Shown here: one piece after another, positions 1 through 4,832 of the stretch
How positions within the stretch are numbered: the first letter of the stretch is position 1
Layout of the letters: every line of letters begins with the position of its first letter
Source: an uncultured Lewinella sp.
GTDB taxonomy: Bacteria; Bacteroidota; Bacteroidia; Chitinophagales; Saprospiraceae
DNA: 6,089 nt
Assembly: GCA_938021455.1 (NCBI GenBank)
Contig: CALIGP010000323.1
Span: 1 to 6,089 of the forward strand
Direction of reading: 5' to 3'
Position numbers and translations under genes: made by a program
Notes under the pieces: generated by a model
What the model saw: the letters and a program-made list of their open reading frames with translations, nothing else
Database searches by the model: none
Told to the model about the DNA's origin: nothing

Positions 1-359
1 ACTTCCTGCACACTAAAGGGGTTAACCGTTGTGCGGGCTCCGAGCCACAGCACATCGATGCCTGCCTTCAGGCAGTCGTAAACGTGGGCGGCTTTGGCCA
101 CCTCCGTGGTTGTGCGAAGGCCCGTTTCCTCCTTGACACGCTTGAGCCACTGTAAACCTTCTTTACCCACACCCTCAAAACTTCCAGGTCGGGTTCTGGG
201 CTTCCAGATACCGGAACGAAAGAGGTCTACCTGATTGAGCTTCGCCAAATCTTTAGCACACTGCATCACCTGACCTTCGGTCTCGGCGCTACAGGGGCCA
301 GCAATAACGAGACCACGACCGGGCGTAGGCGTCAATACTTTTTGAATATTCATTTCCAT
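1..359 (-). CDS. aroF: DAHP synthase (KDSA-like), probably fused to chorismate mutase; N-terminal part only
   Basis: The first 119 residues are present; the reading frame is open at the window edge, so the 3' end is missing. Motifs seen: IAGPCSAETE (residues 19-28), FRSGIWKPRTRPGSFEGVG (47-65), TTEVA (84-88) and LGARTTVNPF (106-115). These belong to the short KDSA-like DAHP synthases, which condense phosphoenolpyruvate and erythrose 4-phosphate in the cytoplasm, the entry step of the shikimate pathway. In Bacteroidota this type normally carries a C-terminal AroQ chorismate mutase domain (about 350-370 residues in all); that domain is inferred and lies outside the window. The start is ATG at 359; ATG at 353 (residue 3) is equally possible. 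No Shine-Dalgarno sequence is visible, only an A/T-rich stretch, as is usual in this phylum. It lies 59 bp after tyrA as the last visible gene of the aromatic operon. The symbol is by analogy; the family is also annotated under other aro or phe names. Confidence 0.93.
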   Translation of the reverse strand, partial: MEMNIQKVLTPTPGRGLVIAGPCSAETEGQVMQCAKDLAKLNQVDLFRSGIWKPRTRPGSFEGVGKEGLQWLKRVKEETGLRTTTEVAKAAHVYDCLKAGIDVLWLGARTTVNPFSVQE

Positions 360-418
360 AATTGAGCTATTTAGTTGTTCGTGCCTTTACGGCGGAGTTG
401 GCGCTAAGGGCCAGCTGA

Positions 419-1261
419 TTATTTGAGTATTTTTTGAATCTGATTGGCGCGTTCGATGCGTTCATAGAATCCATCAAAATCGCGCTTGATCAACTGCGTT
501 CTGAATTTAGAGAGTTGTTCGATGTGTTCGTCGAGTACGTCGAGCACATTGTCCCGGTTCTGCCGAAAGATAGGAACCCACATATCGGCGGAGCTCTTAG
601 CCAGACGGACCGTTGAGCCGAAGCCGGAGCTGGCTAATTCGAATATTCGGTTCTCGTTTTCTTCTTTTTGCAGCACCGTCAGCGCCAGCGCAAAGCTGGC
701 AATGTGGCTGATGTGGCTGATATAGGCACAGTGAACATCGTGGGCCTTTCGGTCCAGATGGCTCAGGTGCATCCCGGCACTTTTGAAGAGGCGCCCGGCG
801 GTTGACACGGCATCCTGAGCACTGTCACTACCATCAACGATAACACACATCTTACCGTCAAAGAGGTTAGGAATGGCAGCCTCCGGGCCACTGAATTCTG
901 TTCCCGCCATAGGATGACAGGCAACCAATCTGGAACGGTTCTTATGCCCTTCAATTTCTTCGAGCAGTTGCTCTTTGGTAGAGCCTACATCTACGACAGT
1001 CTGCTTCTCCCCTACCCGATCGAGTATTTCAGGTAGAAGTTTACGCATCGCGTCAACGGGGGTAGCTACGATGATCACATCAGCGACCGCAACGCCTTCG
1101 GCGAGGGACATTCCTTCGTCAACAAGTCTACGGCGGATGGCTTTGTCGATATTTTCCGGGCGGCTATCAACGCCAATAACCCGGGTGGCAAAGCCACATT
1201 CTTTTAGTGTGATTCCGAGGGAGCCACCGATTAAGCCGATTCCGATTATTGTTATGGTCAC
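419..1261 (-). CDS. tyrA: Prephenate dehydrogenase
   Basis: The 280-residue protein oxidatively decarboxylates prephenate to 4-hydroxyphenylpyruvate, the tyrosine branch. The N-terminal Rossmann fold shows GIGLIGGS at residues 7-14 and an acidic residue (GVD, D32) ending the second strand, which suggests NAD+ rather than NADP+. Further family motifs are VDVGSTK (90-96), HPMAGTE (116-122) and the helical SHISH segment (182-186) that starts the C-terminal dimerisation domain. The length fits a monofunctional TyrA; no ACT or chorismate mutase domain is attached, so feedback control may act elsewhere. The start codon is GTG at 1261: it sits directly before the first beta strand, and no in-frame ATG lies between it and the preceding aminotransferase stop. 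The upstream spacer is a pyrimidine-rich repeat in the transcript, with no Shine-Dalgarno sequence. It is the third enzyme gene of the operon, 102 bp after the aminotransferase and 59 bp before the DAHP synthase. Confidence 0.95.
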   Translation of the reverse strand: MTITIIGIGLIGGSLGITLKECGFATRVIGVDSRPENIDKAIRRRLVDEGMSLAEGVAVADVIIVATPVDAMRKLLPEILDRVGEKQTVVDVGSTKEQLLEEIEGHKNRSRLVACHPMAGTEFSGPEAAIPNLFDGKMCVIVDGSDSAQDAVSTAGRLFKSAGMHLSHLDRKAHDVHCAYISHISHIASFALALTVLQKEENENRIFELASSGFGSTVRLAKSSADMWVPIFRQNRDNVLDVLDEHIEQLSKFRTQLIKRDFDGFYERIERANQIQKILK

Positions 1262-1264
1262 AGT

Positions 1265-1323
1265 GAAGGGGGTAAGGGGGGAGAGAAGGGAGTAAGGGGA
1301 GGAGGGAGTAAGGGGAGAAGGGA
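1265..1323. repeat. G-rich 16-bp imperfect tandem repeat with G-quadruplex pattern
   Basis: On the plus strand the unit GAAGGGAGTAAGGGGA occurs at 1285-1300. A one-base variant (GGAGGGAGTAAGGGGA) is at 1301-1316, a two-base variant (GAAGGGGGTAAGGGGG) at 1265-1280 followed by an extra GAGA, and a partial unit (GAAGGGA) at 1317-1323. The block has seven runs of three to six G separated by loops of 3 to 6 bases, fitting the usual intramolecular quadruplex pattern. The G-rich strand is the template, so the mRNA here is a C/U tract. It fills most of the spacer between the aminotransferase and tyrA and ends three bases before the tyrA GTG. The repeats are seen directly; a function is not shown. Confidence 0.85.
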
Positions 1324-1363
1324 TGATATGGCAAGGCGCGGACGCAGGTGCGTAGCAGGTCTT

Positions 1364-2539
1364 TTAAGGAGCAGTGGAGAGTCGCTCCAGCGCTTCAGCT
1401 AGTTTCTCTTCTGTGGAGCAGAGGCTGATGCGGATGTAGGCCTCGCCTTCGTCTCCGAAGATGCCTCCGGGAGTAAGAAAAACGTCGTGATCGTAGAGGG
1501 CCTTGTCGCTAAGGTCGTAGCCGGTTTTGCCTTCGGGGCAGCGGGCCCAGACGAAGAGCCCTACCTGCTGGCGACGGTAGCTGCAGCCCAGTGTATCCAT
1601 AATACGGAAGGCAACCTCCCGCCGGCGGCGGTAATGTCCATTGAGGCCATCGTACCAATCCTGGCCAAGCCCCAGTGCCACTACAGCGGCTTCCTGAACG
1701 GGGCGGAACATGCCGCTATCCATATTGCTCTTGAAGCGGAGAACGGTCTTCAGGTATTCCTTTGCACCTGCGATCGCGCCCACACGCCAGCCGGCCATGT
1801 TCTGTGCCTTACTCAAGGAACACAACTCGATGGCGACTTCCTTAGCTCCCGGAACGGAGAGCAAACTCTTCACGGAATCTGTGAGGATGAAGGCATAGGG
1901 ATTATCGTTGCAGATCAATATCTCGTGACGGCGGGCAAAGCCCACCAGCCGTTCGTAAAAGCCCTCCGGCGCAGCCGTTCCCGTAGGCATATGCGGGTAG
2001 TTCACCCACATGATTTTCACCTTGCTTAGGTCTTGTGTATCCAGGGCATCGAGGTCTGGCAACCAGCCTTCGGCTGCCGTTAAACGGTAATCCCGGATGA
2101 CGCCGCCGGCCAGCTCCGTGGCCGAACGGTAAGTGGGGTAACCGGGGTTAGGCACCAACACTTCGTCTCCAGGGTTCAGAAACGCCATGCTGATGTGCAT
2201 GATGCCTTCTTTGCTACCAATCAGCGGTAGGATCTCTGTCTCCGGATCGAGGGTAACGCCGAAAAAACGGTCGTACCAAGAGGCAAATCCCTGGCGTAAT
2301 TCAGGAATGCCTGCATAGGACTGGTATCCATGCTTTCCGGCTTGCTGGGCAGCAGCGGTCAGGGCCTCAATCACCTCCGGAGCGGGAGACATATCCGGGC
2401 TTCCGATGCCCAGACTGATAATGTCATGCCCGGCTTTACGACGCTCGGCAATCTCCCGCAGTTTGCTGCTGAAGTAATACTCCTTTACGTCTCCGAGGCG
2501 GTTGGAAGTGGGGATGATCATGGTTTTGGTAGCTGTCAT
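1364..2539 (-). CDS. Class I PLP-dependent aminotransferase, probably aromatic-pathway
   Basis: The 391-residue fold-type I aminotransferase has LGIGSPD (43-49), GYQSYAGIPELR (71-82), GSKEG (108-112), NPGYPTY (131-137), NDNPY (211-215; D212 pairs with the PLP ring nitrogen), SLSK (241-244; K244 is the Schiff-base lysine), GWRVG (250-254) and YIRIS (368-372; R370 binds the substrate carboxylate). It resembles the LL-diaminopimelate/aspartate aminotransferase group. Where many class I enzymes have NPTG it reads NYPHMPTG (180-187). Position in the operon between pheA and tyrA suggests transamination of phenylpyruvate and 4-hydroxyphenylpyruvate (or of prephenate, the arogenate route); the sequence alone does not fix the substrate. 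The ATG at 2539 gives the full N-terminus; residue 7 is a second in-frame ATG. It follows pheA by 45 bp, a spacer that in the transcript is pyrimidine-rich (plus-strand G-run 2560-2574) and then A/T-rich before the start. Confidence 0.93.
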   Translation of the reverse strand: MTATKTMIIPTSNRLGDVKEYYFSSKLREIAERRKAGHDIISLGIGSPDMSPAPEVIEALTAAAQQAGKHGYQSYAGIPELRQGFASWYDRFFGVTLDPETEILPLIGSKEGIMHISMAFLNPGDEVLVPNPGYPTYRSATELAGGVIRDYRLTAAEGWLPDLDALDTQDLSKVKIMWVNYPHMPTGTAAPEGFYERLVGFARRHEILICNDNPYAFILTDSVKSLLSVPGAKEVAIELCSLSKAQNMAGWRVGAIAGAKEYLKTVLRFKSNMDSGMFRPVQEAAVVALGLGQDWYDGLNGHYRRRREVAFRIMDTLGCSYRRQQVGLFVWARCPEGKTGYDLSDKALYDHDVFLTPGGIFGDEGEAYIRISLCSTEEKLAEALERLSTAP

Positions 2540-2584
2540 TATCGCTTATCTATTTTGATGGGGGCGGCGGCGGGAGAGAAATGA

Positions 2585-3427
2585 TTATGGCTTTATGCCC
2601 TGGTTGTATACACCAAGCACCCGCAACTCACTGCAGATGGGTCGGATGGCGTCCAGGGCCTGCGCCAAAGAGACGTGTCCTTCTAGCAGAAAATCGACGT
2701 GAAAACGATATTCCCATGGCTTCCCCATGATCGGTTTACTCTGGATCTTCGTGAGGTTAATCTCGTAAGCCGCCAGCACGTTGAGTACCTTATGCAAAGA
2801 ACCCGACTCGTGGCTGGTGGAGAAGCTAAGGCTAACCTTGTTACCCGCATCAGCGACATGATCACGACCACGTTCCAGGACCAGGAAGCGAGTGTGATTA
2901 AGCTTGTTCGTCTCGATGCCTGGGGCGAGGATTTCCAGTCCGTAAAGTTCTGCTGCGGCGCTGCTGGCAATGGCTCCCCGGGCGGGGTCGCCTTTTTCCA
3001 TCACTTCGCGGGCGCTGAGCGCAGTGTCTACGGCTTCGCTAACTTCAATCTGGGGCCAGACCTTGAAGAACTCCCGACACTGCATCAATGCGACCGGGTG
3101 CGAGTATACTTCCCTTAACTGACTGAGTTGGGTCCCGGGCAGGGCCATCAGGTTGAGTCGGATGCGGAGGTAGACCTCCGCCGTAATGCGGAGATTAGCC
3201 GTCTGTAGCAAGTCGTAGTTCGCCATCAGGCTACCGGCCAGCGTATTCTCAATGGCCATCAGCCCCAGGTCGCTAACTCCTGACTCTACTTGCTCCACCA
3301 CGTCCGTAAAGGTGTGCGCGGGAACGGTAATCACCTCCCGATCCGTAAAGTGCGCCCGCGCGGCGGCCTCGTGAAAGGCGCCTGCATAGCCCTGAATGCT
3401 TACCCTAAGTTGTTTCTTTGCCGTCAT
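2585..3427 (-). CDS. pheA: Prephenate dehydratase with C-terminal ACT domain
   Basis: The 280-residue cytoplasmic enzyme converts prephenate to phenylpyruvate, the phenylalanine branch. The catalytic part (about 8-185) shows SIQGYAGAFHE (10-20), IENTLAGS (59-66) and the signature NHTRFLVL (177-184) with the T-R-F triad at 179-181. The ACT domain (about 197-275) shows the phenylalanine-binding patterns ESGSLHKVL (207-215) and LTKIQSKPI...WEYRFHVDF (225-246; SKP where many have SRP), so feedback inhibition by phenylalanine is expected. No chorismate mutase domain is fused. ATG at 3427 is chosen (ATG at 3436, three residues longer, is nearly as good). The frame stays open up to an ATG at 3568, but that extension would run through the terminator hairpin at 3465-3502, overlap the leader peptide in another frame and add 47 residues foreign to the family. 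It is the first enzyme gene of the operon, behind the attenuator. Confidence 0.95.
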   Translation of the reverse strand: MTAKKQLRVSIQGYAGAFHEAAARAHFTDREVITVPAHTFTDVVEQVESGVSDLGLMAIENTLAGSLMANYDLLQTANLRITAEVYLRIRLNLMALPGTQLSQLREVYSHPVALMQCREFFKVWPQIEVSEAVDTALSAREVMEKGDPARGAIASSAAAELYGLEILAPGIETNKLNHTRFLVLERGRDHVADAGNKVSLSFSTSHESGSLHKVLNVLAAYEINLTKIQSKPIMGKPWEYRFHVDFLLEGHVSLAQALDAIRPICSELRVLGVYNQGIKP

Positions 3428-3464
3428 AGTTTCCATGGCAGAGTTTAGTTTCGGTGGTGTACAA

Positions 3465-3502
3465 AAGAAAAGTGGCCCCGATGAATCAGGGCCACTTTTC
3501 TT
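3465..3502 (-). terminator. Intrinsic terminator in the pheA leader (attenuator)
   Basis: In the transcript the arms AAGAAAAGTGGCCC (3502-3489) and GGGCCACTTTTCTT (3478-3465) form a perfect 14-bp stem around a 10-base loop. The GC-rich part lies next to the loop, and the 3' side runs as CUUUUCUUUUG, the U-tract expected of a Rho-independent terminator. It lies 22 bases after the stop of the FY-rich leader peptide and ends 28 bases before the ATG at 2585-3427's start or 37 before the ATG at 3427; by either start it sits in the untranslated leader, not at the end of a gene. That position marks it as an attenuator: it should stop most transcription when Phe- and Tyr-tRNA are charged and be disrupted when ribosomes stall in the leader peptide. 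Confidence 0.88.
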
Positions 3503-3524
3503 CAATGTAATGTAGTACAATGAG

Positions 3525-3590
3525 CTAGCGTCCCTTACCCGACGGGTAAAAGTAAAAGCCATACTCAAAGTAAAAATTACGATTAATCAT
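3525..3590 (-). CDS. Phe/Tyr leader peptide of the aromatic operon (21 aa)
   Basis: A short ORF runs ATG (3590) to TAG (3525-3527). It encodes 21 residues: M-I-N-R, then the control region NFYFEYGFYFYP (residues 5-16), then S-G-K-G-R. Eight of the ten residues from 6 to 15 are Phe (6, 8, 12, 14) or Tyr (7, 10, 13, 15), an extreme bias in a random short ORF. It starts about 30 bases after the predicted transcription start and ends 22 bases before a strong intrinsic terminator, just ahead of pheA, an aminotransferase, tyrA and a DAHP synthase. This is the arrangement of classical leader peptides such as that of enterobacterial pheA, but with mixed Phe and Tyr codons, matching an operon that makes both amino acids. 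The peptide itself probably has no function; ribosome stalling on it is the signal. No Shine-Dalgarno sequence is visible. Confidence 0.9.
   Translation of the reverse strand: MINRNFYFEYGFYFYPSGKGR
3532..3552 (-). promoter_or_regulatory. Leader hairpin over the last control codons (pause/1:2 hairpin candidate)
   Basis: In the transcript CUUUUACCC (3552-3544) can pair with GGGUAAGGG (3540-3532) around the loop GUC: 9 bp, of which two are U-G wobbles. The 5' arm covers the Phe14 and Tyr15 codons of the leader peptide and the 3' arm covers its last codons. In attenuators such a hairpin pauses RNA polymerase until a ribosome opens it. The complementarity is read from sequence; the role is inferred. 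Confidence 0.55.
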
Positions 3591-3602
3591 TGAATTCCGT
3601 TT

Positions 3603-3621
3603 TGCAAGATTGCCTCTTGCA
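3603..3621 (-). promoter_or_regulatory. 5'-end stem-loop of the aromatic operon transcript
   Basis: A perfect 7-bp inverted repeat (TGCAAGA / TCTTGCA, 5-base spacer) begins about five bases after the -7 box and ends 12 bases before the leader ATG. In RNA it would be a stem-loop at or very near the 5' end. It could protect the transcript from decay, or as DNA be an operator at the start site. Neither role is shown by the sequence. Confidence 0.5.
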
Positions 3622-3625
3622 TGGA

Positions 3626-3656
3626 CAAACCTACGGCGGGGATTTGGAACTACAAA
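3626..3656 (-). promoter_or_regulatory. Bacteroidota-type promoter of the aromatic operon
   Basis: On the minus strand TTTG (3656-3653) is followed after exactly 19 bases by TAGGTTTG (3633-3626). This matches every fixed base of the Bacteroidota housekeeping consensus, TTTG at -33 and TAnnTTTG at -7. Transcription should start a few bases downstream, near 3621, giving about 30 untranslated bases before the leader peptide. The preceding GH5 gene ends 79 bp upstream with no clear terminator between, so some read-through cannot be excluded. Confidence 0.8.
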
Positions 3657-3734
3657 ATGTTGTTTCGGCAAGGGTTTTTCAGCGGTCGTGTATCAGCGTG
3701 TGGTTTTCCTTCTAGGCTTATGAAATTGTGCCCT

Positions 3735-4736
3735 CTAATTTTTCATCGCTTCTTTCCAAGTTTTCCCCGGTCCTGTGAGGTTGTAGTCCCAGTCTTTTAA
3801 CAACATCGGTGACCAATGAGGGTCAAACACCCAAACACAGTAGGAAATACCCTTTTTAGCGGTGTACTTCGTGATCGCCTCAACGTAAGAAGCATCACTT
3901 ATTACCGGTATATGCGCTCCTTTGTCATCAGGGCCACAGTACCCTATCTCGGTCAAGATCACAGGAAAATGGTCAGCTACATGCCCCCAATCTGATTCCC
4001 ACTGAGTCTCCCAGGGCTTTGGCCTTTTCTGTGGATAGGGATGGCTAACATAGGCTATCCCTTCTGCCTTGATGGGGTCTGCTACTACCTCCGTTAAATC
4101 GTAGGCCCAATTAAACCCGGCCACTAGCGGGACATTCTTTGCGCCATGCGCGCGAACAATAACGATTAACTCTTCCATCAACGCTTTCCATTGGCTCCAG
4201 GAACAAGTGCCCAACTTCCCGCTAATTACCGTCGGTTCGTTGAATAGCTCAAACATGGCAACGGTAGAATTATTCCCGTAGTGCTTCGCCATTGTTATCC
4301 AAAAATCAATGGTTTCTTTCCAGGTTGTATTGTATCGCTCATGCTGGTAGAGTTCGGTTCTCAAATTACCAATACTGTGCCAATCCAAAATAACATACAG
4401 GCCTTGATCTTTTGCCAGTTCAATGCCCTCATCCAGTAGCTTTAGATAGGCTTCTTTACCGCGCTCCCTCCAGGCTGATGGATGAATGGGGAAACGTACA
4501 GCATTCGCATTCCAGCTCTTAATCTGGCGAAAATACTCTTCATTCCAGTGGCCGTCTTTTTCTAATTTATCGGGGTCGCTGGCATCTAATGCATGAAAGA
4601 TAATCGGCTTACCATTATCCGTTACGAATTGATTACCATCTACTGAAACCCAGGAAAGATTCTGGGCAACGAGTACTGTTGAAATCGTAAGCAATAGTAA
4701 TGCGAGTAGGCTGCGCAAGGAGTAATTTAAAGTCAT
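3735..4736 (-). CDS. Secreted GH5 family glycoside hydrolase (cellulase-like)
   Basis: The 333-residue protein has a Sec signal peptide (residues 1 to about 24: LRS, a leucine-rich core, then VLVAQN), consistent with cleavage near A24-Q25 and export to the periplasm or outside; no lipobox cysteine is seen. The rest is one (beta/alpha)8 domain: AVRFPIH (79-85), ILDWHS (116-121), FELFNEP (162-168, acid/base E167), SHPYP (231-235), ILTEIGYCG (260-268, nucleophile E263) and VWVFDPHW (301-308). These are GH5 (clan A) retaining hydrolase motifs, so a beta-1,4-glucanase or a related beta-mannan or beta-glucan hydrolase is expected; the exact substrate cannot be read. There is no carbohydrate-binding module and no C-terminal sorting domain. 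It is visibly richer in A/T than the aromatic genes. ATG at 4736 precedes the signal peptide. The 96 bp upstream and 79 bp downstream of it show no convincing promoter or terminator. Confidence 0.9.
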   Translation of the reverse strand: MTLNYSLRSLLALLLLTISTVLVAQNLSWVSVDGNQFVTDNGKPIIFHALDASDPDKLEKDGHWNEEYFRQIKSWNANAVRFPIHPSAWRERGKEAYLKLLDEGIELAKDQGLYVILDWHSIGNLRTELYQHERYNTTWKETIDFWITMAKHYGNNSTVAMFELFNEPTVISGKLGTCSWSQWKALMEELIVIVRAHGAKNVPLVAGFNWAYDLTEVVADPIKAEGIAYVSHPYPQKRPKPWETQWESDWGHVADHFPVILTEIGYCGPDDKGAHIPVISDASYVEAITKYTAKKGISYCVWVFDPHWSPMLLKDWDYNLTGPGKTWKEAMKN

Positions 4737-4832
4737 CCCTTATTTATTCAAGAATTGAGTTAATTGGTGGGTGAATGTAACCAACAGAAGGTGCATTCCC
4801 GACTTCCGAACGGAGAAAGGGTAAAGACCCCA

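Noticed and set aside
1338..1356. Small inverted repeat ACGC/GCGT in the aminotransferase-tyrA spacer
   Set aside because: Four to five base pairs with a tiny loop and no U-tract; expected by chance in GC-rich DNA.
1487..2029. 180-codon plus-strand ORF inside the aminotransferase gene
   Set aside because: It is antisense to a gene with intact catalytic motifs and resembles no known protein; a shadow of GC-rich codon use.
2699..3118. 139-codon plus-strand ORF inside pheA
   Set aside because: Antisense shadow of the conserved dehydratase and ACT regions.
3428..3568. N-terminal extension of prephenate dehydratase (327-residue version)
   Set aside because: It runs through the terminator stem and overlaps the leader peptide in another frame; the family begins near the SIQGYAG motif.
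3657..3734. Terminator for the GH5 gene
   Set aside because: No stem followed by a U-run is visible; only short direct repeats (CAGCG) are seen.
4737..4800. Promoter for the GH5 gene
   Set aside because: TTG-like and TA-rich elements are present but no TAnnTTTG at proper spacing; not supportable.
4808..4832. Possible terminator after the MG2/plug gene (GGGT-CTTT-ACCC in the transcript)
   Set aside because: Only a 4-bp stem and no clean U-tract; too weak to call.
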